Of a stretch of DNA of 5,154 bases, positions 1 through 4,297 are shown piece after piece (the first letter of the stretch is position 1; the number at the start of each line of letters is the position of its first letter). The notes under the pieces were generated by a model, which was not told the DNA's origin, did not search any database, and worked only from the letters and a program-made list of their open reading frames with translations. Made by a program: the position numbers and the translations under genes. Source of the DNA: an uncultured Peptococcaceae bacterium (lineage in GTDB: Bacteria > Bacillota > Dehalobacteriia > UBA7702); contig CALFRX010000225.1 of assembly GCA_937919295.1 (NCBI GenBank), positions 1-5,154 of the forward strand, written 5' to 3'.

Positions 1-613
1 GACAATAGTTGACCCCGTCTTTGTAATTATTGGTCAGGCAGGATACGCCCTCCAAACGAATATAGCGAGGGTCGGCAATAGACCCGCCGACCACGATCTC
101 CGTATCGCCGGTGAGATCCTCCTGTTGAAGAGCGGCAACAAGCTTTTTAATCTGCGCGAAAGAGCTGTCGATCACCGTGCTGATTCCCAAAAGATCGGGG
201 CGGTGTTCTTTCACGGCGTCCACAAAGCGCTCCACAGAAACGTCGACGCCCAGATCGACGACGTCCACACCGGAAAAGCGCAAACCGGTGCAGATCAGAT
301 CTTTACCGATATCATGAATATCGCCGCGGATGGTGCCGATCACCATCTTGCCGTCAATATGCTTTCTTTCGTAAAGACGCTCGTCTTTGATCAGGGCAAA
401 GATATCCTGAGCCAGGGTTCCCGCGACAATGAGATCGGCAATAAAACATGTTCCATCGTTGTATTTTTCCCCCACGATGGAAAGACCGTCCATCACTTCC
501 TGATAGATGTCTTGGACGGGGCAATGGTCAGACAACATATGTTTTGCTTTTTCCGTGGCCTCATCCAGCAAAAGCGTGCCGATCAGTTCCGATAGGGTTT
601 TTTCCTGTTCCAT
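1..613 (-). CDS. Methyltransferase cognate corrinoid protein (B12-binding), 3' end cut off by window edge
   Basis: This gene encodes the N-terminal 204 residues of a corrinoid protein of the MtaC/MtbC/MttC/MetH-like type. Such cytoplasmic proteins carry a methyl group on cobalamin between a substrate methyltransferase and an acceptor methyltransferase. Residues about 1-85 look like the helical cap domain (GLSIVGEKYNDG at 43-54). Residues about 88-204 are the Rossmann-like B12 domain, with the DxHxxG signature as GDIHDIGKDL (97-106), where His100 would be the lower cobalt ligand. LGVDV (121-125) and GIST (143-146) follow, and VVGGS (174-178) marks the later glycine turn. Family members are usually about 205-220 residues, so only a few codons are missing. 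The ATG is set by AGGAG (621-625) 7 bases upstream and by a promoter just behind it. It is probably the first gene of an operon with a methyltransferase to the left. The substrate cannot be told from this protein alone. Confidence 0.93.
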   Translation of the reverse strand, partial: MEQEKTLSELIGTLLLDEATEKAKHMLSDHCPVQDIYQEVMDGLSIVGEKYNDGTCFIADLIVAGTLAQDIFALIKDERLYERKHIDGKMVIGTIRGDIHDIGKDLICTGLRFSGVDVVDLGVDVSVERFVDAVKEHRPDLLGISTVIDSSFAQIKKLVAALQQEDLTGDTEIVVGGSIADPRYIRLEGVSCLTNNYKDGVNYC

Positions 614-637
614 TACGCATCTCCTTTCTCTCTATCA

Positions 638-666
638 AATATAGCGAACTGATACGTACCTGTCAA
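638..666 (-). promoter_or_regulatory. Sigma-A type promoter of the corrinoid protein gene
   Basis: On the minus strand TTGACA (661-666) and TATATT (638-643) are separated by exactly 17 bases. The expected transcription start is near 630, giving a leader of only about 17 bases that holds the AGGAG ribosome binding site. A small TACGTA palindrome lies in the spacer (652-657), but I see no clear operator and no room for a riboswitch in the leader. Confidence 0.8.
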
Positions 667-675
667 GCCATGTTT

Positions 676-876
676 TCACTTTTCCTTGCCGCAACCCTTT
701 GAGAAAATATAACGATGCTCCCGAAAACCGGGAGCACCACAATATAGCGGGTAACCCGTATTATTTTCAAGCTCTGTTGCGGAAACAATCAGGTGTTGAT
801 CTGTTTTTGCCGCCTTAAACACGAGCAGAACCTTGGCTGCAATACCGACGATAATGCTTCTATGCCCCCAAAATGA
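676..876 (-). other. Unrecognised open frame, possible gene remnant
   Basis: The minus strand has 66 stop-free codons ending in TGA (676-678), with no ATG and no ribosome binding site. The translation has a mixed, protein-like composition, for example AAKVLLVFKAAKTDQHLIVS then ATELENNTGYPLYCGAPG. The next frame upstream of it (reading FKGIIWFPAVIGNNHFGGIEA, about 856-918) would join it after one frameshift. I do not recognise a family. The hairpin at 716-736 lies inside the frame. A run of this length can occur by chance in non-coding DNA, so this is only a candidate for the decayed end of a gene that once preceded the corrinoid gene. Confidence 0.2.
716..736. other. Perfect 8-bp GC-rich hairpin, possible weak terminator
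   Basis: TGCTCCCG (716-723) and CGGGAGCA (729-736) form a perfect stem around AAAAC. There is no U-run directly after it on either strand; on the minus strand the following bases are only moderately T-rich. It may terminate a lost minus-strand gene upstream of the corrinoid promoter. Confidence 0.4.
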
Positions 877-933
877 TTATTACCAATCACCGCGGGAAAC
901 CAAATAATCCCCTTGAACGTTACCGTTGTTTTT

Positions 934-1005
934 CCTATTTTCCCTATTTTCCCTATTTATCCTATTTATCTTATTTATCCTATTTATCTTATTTATCTTA
1001 TTCAT
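934..1005. repeat. 9-bp tandem repeat, eight units
   Basis: Eight head-to-tail 9-base units run without a gap. The two left-most read CCTATTTTC, the middle ones alternate CCTATTTAT and CTTATTTAT, and the last is CTTATTCAT. Variation at the second base and last two bases suggests expansion by slippage with later drift. The array is strongly strand-asymmetric (pyrimidine-rich on the plus strand). It lies outside any supported gene. Confidence 0.9.
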
Positions 1006-1021
1006 TATATCCTTGGCCATT

Positions 1022-1033
1022 TTATCATGATAA
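1022..1033. promoter_or_regulatory. 12-bp perfect palindrome, possible protein-binding site
   Basis: TTATCATGATAA is a perfect inverted repeat with no spacer, directly after the tandem repeat and about 135 bases upstream of the cold-shock -35 box. Its size fits a dimeric regulator site, but no regulator or promoter can be tied to it here. Confidence 0.25.
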
Positions 1034-1166
1034 CGGTGAATCTTTGTCCCCCTCCGTCAAAAACAAGTGGATTCTATGGACATCGCGTACAATATTATGC
1101 CAGAAAGCTTCCTGCCTGCCCATATCAATGGAGACCAGCATATTAAAAAATTTTTCCGTAAAGCAC

Positions 1167-1195
1167 TTGACTTTTCAGCAAAGGGATGTTATTAT
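1167..1195 (+). promoter_or_regulatory. Sigma-A type promoter of the cold-shock gene
   Basis: TTGACT (1167-1172) and TATTAT (1190-1195) are separated by 17 bases. The likely start is near 1202, which gives a leader of about 120 bases. Long structured leaders are typical of cold-shock protein genes. Confidence 0.75.
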
Positions 1196-1225
1196 AAATA
1201 TTGTATTCTAAATGTCTAATTGTCT

Positions 1226-1281
1226 CACATGTTTTTGTAAGTCATTGTTCGTTTAATGATTTACACGCCATGTGTTTTTTT
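1226..1281 (+). promoter_or_regulatory. Terminator-like hairpin in the cold-shock gene leader
   Basis: In the leader, CACATG (1226-1231) pairs with CATGTG (1269-1274). Inside it GTAAGTCATT (1237-1246) pairs with AATGATTTAC (1255-1264) with one G-U pair, around loop GTTCGTTT. The outer stem is followed directly by seven T residues (1275-1281). This has the layout of an intrinsic terminator or a temperature-sensitive leader, placed 25 bases before the ribosome binding site. The stem is A/T-rich and interrupted by an internal loop, so its stability would depend strongly on temperature. Confidence 0.5.
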
Positions 1282-1320
1282 GTGCAGCATGGATACAAAT
1301 ATAGTAAGGAGGTACCCATC

Positions 1321-1533
1321 ATGAACAGTGGTACAGTAAAATGGTTTAATTCTGAAAAAGGTTTTGGCTTTATTACCAATGATAACGGTGGCGACGATTT
1401 GTTTGTTCATTTCTCCGCCATTCAAAGCGACGGATATAAAAGCCTTGATGAAGGGGCAAAAGTTACTTTTGACGTAGAGCAAGATCCGAAAAACAGCAAA
1501 AAAATGCGGGCCGTCAACGTCAGAATCGCCTAA
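1321..1533 (+). CDS. csp: Cold-shock protein, CspA/CspB family
   Basis: This is a complete 70-residue single-domain cold-shock protein, close to the usual 65-70 residues. It is a cytoplasmic OB-fold protein that binds single-stranded RNA and DNA and acts as an RNA chaperone. The start GTVKWFNSEKGFGFI (4-18) contains RNP1 as KGFGFI (13-18), and RNP2 is LFVHF (27-31). The aromatic residues that stack on bases are present (Trp8, Phe15, Phe17, Phe28, His30, Phe31). The ATG is fixed by AAGGAGG (1306-1312) with an 8-base gap; a longer upstream reading from 1201 would ignore this site. The gene stands alone with its own promoter, structured leader and terminator. It is the only supported plus-strand gene in the window. 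Confidence 0.97.
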   Translation: MNSGTVKWFNSEKGFGFITNDNGGDDLFVHFSAIQSDGYKSLDEGAKVTFDVEQDPKNSKKMRAVNVRIA

Positions 1534-1547
1534 ACCTAAAAAAACAG

Positions 1548-1579
1548 TACCGCCGGACAAAAGTCCGGCGGTATTTTTT
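1548..1579. terminator. Strong bidirectional intrinsic terminator
   Basis: TACCGCCGGAC (1548-1558) and GTCCGGCGGTA (1563-1573) make a perfect 11-bp stem with an AAAA loop, followed by six T residues for the cold-shock transcript. On the other side a run of seven A residues (1538-1544) supplies a U-run for minus-strand transcripts, so it would also end transcription from the broken hydrolase fragment at 1588. Confidence 0.92.
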
Positions 1580-1587
1580 ATTTTACG

Positions 1588-1749
1588 TTACTCCTCGCCG
1601 CCCTCCTCGTCCTGGAAGAAGGTGCTGCAGTCCGCGGCCATTTGTGCGGTATGTTCCCATTGAAGGTTATGGCCGACGCCATCATAGGCGATAAATTCGG
1701 CGAAGGGTATGAGCTCTTTCAGCTGATCTTGTTTATCTTCCCAATATTT
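1588..1749 (-). pseudogene. C-terminal fragment of an alpha/beta hydrolase
   Basis: A 53-codon open frame ending in TAA (1588-1590) has no start codon and no ribosome binding site. It reads like the last quarter of an alpha/beta-hydrolase fold enzyme. YWED near its start resembles the strand before the catalytic acid region. AYDGVGHNLQWEH holds the catalytic histidine (codon 1669-1671) in the usual G-H context, and a final helix with CSTFF closes the fold. The nucleophile elbow (G-x-S-x-G) and the rest of the enzyme are missing, so the fragment cannot be active. It overlaps the end of the MerR fragment at 1733-1749 in another frame, suggesting a deletion that joined two genes. The tail DEEGGEE is acidic and unusual. 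Confidence 0.7.
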
Positions 1750-1852
1750 TCAACGACCCAATAACATTAATTTCATCGTAATAGCGCAGCTTCAATTGGT
1801 TGATGCCGCAGATTTTACTGATCTCACCGATGGTATATAAATTTTCCTTTAT
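1733..1852 (-). pseudogene. N-terminal fragment of a MerR-family regulator with lost start codon
   Basis: After the codon at 1850-1852 the frame reads KENLYTIGEISKICGINQ and then LKLRYYDEINVIG. This is the N-terminal winged helix-turn-helix of MerR regulators, including the LRYYDE signature. It breaks off after about 33 residues into SLKILGR and TAA (1733-1735), with no dimerisation helix or effector domain, whereas family members are 120 residues or more. A strong GGAGGTG (1855-1861) precedes the frame at normal distance, but the codon where ATG belongs is ATA. An in-frame ATG at 1877-1879 overlaps the -10 box and so would not be in the expected transcript. I infer a dead gene that lost its start and most of its body. 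Confidence 0.75.
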
Positions 1853-1869
1853 GTCCTCACCTCCCCCCG

Positions 1870-1899
1870 ATTGTATCATAAACGCTCTAAAAAAAGCAA
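1870..1899 (-). promoter_or_regulatory. Probable promoter of the MerR-family fragment
   Basis: TTGCTT (1894-1899) and TACAAT (1870-1875) are 18 bases apart on the minus strand. The expected start falls at the G-run just before the GGAGGTG ribosome binding site, giving a very short leader. The -35 box overlaps the U-run of the terminator at 1889-1922. Confidence 0.5.
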
Positions 1900-1989
1900 A
1901 ATCCCCCCAAAAAGGAGGGGGGCAAGGAAAAGAAAAAAGCCAAGGAAATCGCCTGAAAGCGATACAAAGTAGATGCAAAAGGAGATCAT
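1876..1989 (-). CDS. Possible 37-residue hydrophobic peptide, doubtful
   Basis: Behind the riboswitch terminator the first sizeable ATG frame encodes 37 residues, beginning MISFCIYFVSLSGDFLGFF and ending GGILLFLERL. If real it would be a small membrane peptide with one membrane-spanning segment, under cobalamin control. Against it, the DNA is T-rich, which by itself gives Phe and Leu codons. There is no clear Shine-Dalgarno sequence, and the frame runs through a G/C stem that looks like a terminator. I do not recognise a family. I list it because it is the only candidate product of the riboswitch transcript. Confidence 0.15.
   Translation of the reverse strand: MISFCIYFVSLSGDFLGFFLFLAPLLFGGILLFLERL
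1889..1922 (-). terminator. Second intrinsic terminator, six G-C pairs and U-run
   Basis: On the minus strand CCCCCC (1917-1922) pairs with GGGGGG (1903-1908) around TCCTTTTT. This is followed by ATTTTGC and seven T residues (1889-1895). It would end transcripts that escape the riboswitch terminator 85 bases upstream and insulates the MerR fragment. Confidence 0.65.
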
Positions 1990-2006
1990 TTCATCAAGTT
2001 TAAAGT

Positions 2007-2040
2007 AAAAAAACAGCACAAAACCTCAAAGGTTCTGTGC
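2007..2040 (-). terminator. Intrinsic terminator of the cobalamin riboswitch
   Basis: GCACAGAACC (2031-2040) pairs with GGTTTTGTGC (2016-2025) through ten pairs including one G-U, around loop TTTGA. TG and then seven T residues (2007-2013) follow. It starts about 30 bases after the aptamer ends, the usual place for the expression platform of a cobalamin riboswitch that acts by transcription termination. I did not find an unambiguous antiterminator pairing by eye. It is also the first terminator met by transcripts reading through from spoIID. Confidence 0.85.
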
Positions 2041-2071
2041 GGATTTCCCAAAACGATTTGCAAAACAGTGC

Positions 2072-2236
2072 AACCATCAAAGCAAGTATCCTGACTTAAC
2101 TTCATCAATCTTTACCGCCTTCTCGGTTTCCCAATGGCTTTATGGAAAGATCTCCGTATTACAGTGGCCGTTTCCGTTGGGGATTCTCACCCCGATTCCA
2201 TAACTTTGACCTTATTCAATTACTGAACTTTGGTTT
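2072..2236 (-). promoter_or_regulatory. Cobalamin (B12) riboswitch aptamer
   Basis: The minus strand carries the conserved parts of the cobalamin riboswitch in the right order. GGGGTGAGAATCCCC (2179-2193) forms P3. CCACTGTAA (2159-2167) is the core. GCCATTGGGAAACC (2125-2138) and GAAGGCGG (2115-2122) are the P5/L5 region that takes part in the kissing loop. The B12 box AAGTCAGGATACTTGC (2082-2097) closes the core. Outer ends AACCAAAG (about 2229-2236) and CTTTGATGGTT (2072-2082) can pair as P1. Ligand binding should favour the terminator just downstream and switch expression off. A promoter sits directly upstream, but no recognisable gene of B12 transport, synthesis or use follows. Confidence 0.93.
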
Positions 2237-2265
2237 ATTATAGCAGACGAGGGCTTTTTTGTCAA
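2237..2265 (-). promoter_or_regulatory. Consensus sigma-A promoter of the riboswitch transcript
   Basis: TTGACA (2260-2265) and TATAAT (2237-2242) are separated by 17 bases, a match to consensus at every position of both boxes. The -35 box begins 3 bases after the spoIID stop codon. The expected start near 2230 places the aptamer at the very 5' end of the RNA. Confidence 0.9.
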
Positions 2266-2268
2266 TCA

Positions 2269-3294
2269 TTATTGATAGTCTGTAAGCTTTGTCCCTTGAT
2301 AGTAATGAGCGAGGATTTCCTCATAGGTATATCCTGCCTCCGCCATGCCGTTGGCGCCATATTGACAAAGACCGACACCGTGGCCAAAGCCGGTGGTGGT
2401 GATTTCTAACATATCGCCATCGGGATTTAGGCTAAACTTGGTGGAGTTGAGCCCCAGCGCCCTGCGGAAATCCGTGGCGGAGAAGGTCAGCCCGGCGTAA
2501 GATACCGATTGCACCCGACCGCTATCCGTCTTCCCGGAGGCTTCCGGCACTTCCGCCACCTTTTCCCCGTTAGCCACGGCAATACAAGGCGAAGTGCCGT
2601 CTCCCAAGAGCCAGGGCAGATCGGCAAGGGCGACCTCTACGGTCTCTTCGTAACGGGACGCGTCTTTATCCCAGCGACAGGCGACGCTTTGGAGATACGG
2701 ATAATCGGTCCCCCAAACTTCCTTGGCGGAAGCCGTCTTACCACCGCAGGTGGAACAGTAATAGGTGTAAGCGATCTCGCCGTCGTAAGTCAAAATTTGA
2801 TTGCCCGTTGCGGTTACGGCATCGCTGATCTTTTGATATTTTTCGTTAAACTCACTGCCCCAGGTCTCCTTCAAGGTTTCCGTATCGTAATAGGCCTGAC
2901 AGTGGCCGGAGTCGTCACAGAGATCGCCATGGTCAGGATCGGCAACCCAGGAATCATCTGCCATTTTTCGCACAGCGTAGGTGCGGGCGATCACAGCTTG
3001 GGCTTTCAACGCTTCCTCTGCGAAATTCACCGGCATTTCCGCGGACACAACGCCAATGACGTATGTCTCTAAATCCATCGTTTCAATTTTTCCTGTTTCC
3101 GTGCGCAGCAGGGAAACGGTAATATCCTCCGCCGCCTGGTCCGTATAGGGCGCCAGTTTTGCCAAAGTCTCATCCCGCCCCTGGGAAGAATGCACCTGCA
3201 GCAACAAAAAGGCGCAGGGAAAAAGGATCAAAAGCCAGACCCACTGTAACAGTTGAGGACGGCGGCGGTAACGCCGCCGGAATCGATATCTCAC
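2269..3294 (-). CDS. spoIID: Stage II sporulation protein D, peptidoglycan lytic transglycosylase
   Basis: SpoIID is a membrane-anchored enzyme that cleaves glycan strands of the septal peptidoglycan, working with SpoIIP and SpoIIM, so that the mother-cell membrane can engulf the forespore. The 341-residue product is of normal length. It has an Arg-rich cytoplasmic start (1-13), one membrane segment (about 14-34) and the SpoIID domain. LETYVIGVVSAEMP (75-88) includes the expected catalytic Glu86, followed by EALKAQAVIARTYAV (94-108). His122, Cys126, His131 and Cys132 match the His/Cys zinc-ligand pattern known from a clostridial SpoIID. YCSTCGG (179-185) and GFGHGVGLCQYGANGMA (302-318) are typical of the family. 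The start is GTG with AAGGAGG (3302-3308) 7 bases upstream. It lies 47 bases after the ywmB-like gene, probably cotranscribed. In B. subtilis it is under sigma-E; I see no convincing sigma-E promoter here. Confidence 0.97.
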   Translation of the reverse strand: MRYRFRRRYRRRPQLLQWVWLLILFPCAFLLLQVHSSQGRDETLAKLAPYTDQAAEDITVSLLRTETGKIETMDLETYVIGVVSAEMPVNFAEEALKAQAVIARTYAVRKMADDSWVADPDHGDLCDDSGHCQAYYDTETLKETWGSEFNEKYQKISDAVTATGNQILTYDGEIAYTYYCSTCGGKTASAKEVWGTDYPYLQSVACRWDKDASRYEETVEVALADLPWLLGDGTSPCIAVANGEKVAEVPEASGKTDSGRVQSVSYAGLTFSATDFRRALGLNSTKFSLNPDGDMLEITTTGFGHGVGLCQYGANGMAEAGYTYEEILAHYYQGTKLTDYQ

Positions 3295-3341
3295 ACTCCC
3301 GCCTCCTTCTCTCTATTCTATGAACAGGAAGGATGATTATG

Positions 3342-4127
3342 TCAGAAATCGGAGAAAACCACGGGAGAGCCAATATAGATGATCGTGGACTGATCCTTCT
3401 CATTGTCGGACAGCGCTACCTGTAGGTTGATTTTACGATTATCGGAAGTGATGCTGTCGGCAATCAGTTTTGTATAACCGCTGTAGCTGACGTAGCCGTC
3501 ATCGCTGATTTTTTCTTCGATTTTCCCATCCAAAGCCTTAAAAATCGCCTTGGCGATCTTCTTCTTTTCCCGCTTCGATTTCAACGCGTCATATTTCCCT
3601 TCGATCAGCAGGGAAGGATCGCTTTTCGAGGAAACGGCGGCAAAGATCGTGCCGAGGTACGTATCAACTTCATCGATATCGCGAACACCCTGTTCATCGC
3701 TGAGATTAACGATGAGATACGTTTCACTGCCGCTGTCCTCATCGGCCATACTCTGCAACACGAGATCGATTTCGTAGCCCTGTTCCGTATTGCCGAATAC
3801 CGTAATACCGGCGTAGGACTGATCGTCATACTCGTCAATGGACAGAAGATCGTCATCGCCGAGGACTTCTTTGATGCTTTCATAAAAGGAGAACAGTTCT
3901 TCGCCGTCGTGGAAGGCAGTGTCGATCTGACACCAGCCTTGAGCCGTGATGCGGGTAAAATCGGCCTCACTTTCTTTGAACGCCGTCAAAAGCGGCGTAT
4001 CAACCACCGCCGACGCCTCTTCCGCAGAGGGCAGCTTCATCAGCGTCATCAAAAAGGTGCAGGCAATCAGAGCAATGAAGATACCGATCACGATCAGTTG
4101 ATTTTTACGATTATTATATTTTGCCAT
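3342..4127 (-). CDS. YwmB-like membrane-anchored protein
   Basis: The product has 261 residues: a short basic N-terminus (MAKYNNRKNQ), one hydrophobic segment (about 10-31), then a soluble, acidic domain that should face outside the cell. No lipobox is seen. I assign it to the YwmB-like family (DUF1779) from size, topology and position between atpC and spoIID, where Bacillus and many Clostridia carry ywmB; its role is not established. The C-terminal half has a charged helix (ALKSKREKKKIAKAIFKAL) and a final strand rich in Ile and Val. The ATG at 4125-4127 is preferred over an upstream TTG because GGGAGG (4135-4140) lies 7 bases before it. That ribosome binding site lies in a strong hairpin. 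murA, present between ywmB and spoIID in B. subtilis, is missing here. Confidence 0.7.
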   Translation of the reverse strand: MAKYNNRKNQLIVIGIFIALIACTFLMTLMKLPSAEEASAVVDTPLLTAFKESEADFTRITAQGWCQIDTAFHDGEELFSFYESIKEVLGDDDLLSIDEYDDQSYAGITVFGNTEQGYEIDLVLQSMADEDSGSETYLIVNLSDEQGVRDIDEVDTYLGTIFAAVSSKSDPSLLIEGKYDALKSKREKKKIAKAIFKALDGKIEEKISDDGYVSYSGYTKLIADSITSDNRKINLQVALSDNEKDQSTIIYIGSPVVFSDF

Positions 4128-4134
4128 AAAATAA

Positions 4135-4166
4135 CCTCCCAATGGCAGTATTTACCAATGGGAGGG
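4135..4166 (-). promoter_or_regulatory. Hairpin that occludes the ribosome binding site of the ywmB-like gene
   Basis: On the minus strand CCTCCCATTGG (4155-4165) can pair with CCATTGGGAGG (4135-4145) through ten of eleven positions around a 9-base loop (TAAATACTG). The 3' arm contains the GGGAGG Shine-Dalgarno sequence, and the 5' arm supplies a perfect anti-Shine-Dalgarno. The stem ends 7 bases before the ATG, so translation should be weak unless the hairpin opens. There is no U-run suited to a terminator. I see no promoter with good boxes between it and atpC. Confidence 0.65.
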
Positions 4167-4224
4167 AAAATATACAAAAATGGGCTATCCTGTGGGGAAG
4201 TCCTAAAAACATTATTATGAGCAA

Positions 4225-4257
4225 AGTCGGCTTCTGATCTTCTGTCAGAAACCGACT
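4225..4257. terminator. 13-bp hairpin after atpC, possible terminator or 3' processing structure
   Basis: AGTCGGCTTCTGA (4225-4237) and TCAGAAACCGACT (4245-4257) form 13 pairs (one G-U in the minus-strand RNA) with a 7-base loop, 41 bases after the atpC stop. On the minus strand only three T residues follow directly and a T5 run comes 14 bases later, so termination may be partial. On the plus strand CCC and TTTTT follow, but no plus-strand gene needs it. Confidence 0.6.
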
Positions 4258-4297
4258 CCCTTTTTGTGGGGTCTCTCTTTTGAAAAGCACCACTGTT

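Larger units (their letters stand above)
877..1166. other. Gene-poor stretch between corrinoid and cold-shock genes
   Basis: I see no supported gene here. The stretch holds a 9-bp tandem repeat, a 12-bp palindrome and short open frames on both strands. One is a plus-strand frame of 47 residues from ATG 1076 to 1219 that runs across the cold-shock promoter. Another is a minus-strand frame of about 38 residues starting near 1132. None has a ribosome binding site. A longer plus-strand frame across the repeat (873-1211) would encode tyrosine-rich repeats such as YLSYLSYLSY, a product of the repeat rather than a likely protein. Confidence 0.5.

Noticed and set aside
125..595. Plus-strand frame of 156 residues
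   Set aside because: It lies opposite the corrinoid protein gene, which has clear B12-binding motifs, a ribosome binding site and a promoter; the plus frame is its shadow.
934..1005. CRISPR array
   Set aside because: The units are 9 bases, directly adjacent and without unique spacers, so this is a simple tandem repeat.
873..1211. Plus-strand frame of 112 residues with YLSYLS repeats
   Set aside because: No ribosome binding site or family resemblance; the tyrosine-rich part is only the 9-bp repeat read in frame, and the frame runs through the cold-shock promoter.
1076..1219. Plus-strand frame of 47 residues beginning MDIAYNIMPESF
   Set aside because: The composition looks somewhat protein-like, but there is no ribosome binding site, and it contains both promoter boxes of the cold-shock gene.
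2509..3072. Plus-strand frame of 187 residues
   Set aside because: It is antisense to spoIID, which carries full family motifs; the plus frame has no family features.
4128..4142. TTG start adding five residues to the ywmB-like protein
   Set aside because: That start would use the GGGAGG ribosome binding site as codons; the ATG at 4125-4127 has it at a normal distance.
4160..4224. Promoter for the ywmB-like gene in front of its leader hairpin
   Set aside because: A TATATT-like box near 4169-4174 has no acceptable -35 box at 16-18 bases, so I do not call it.
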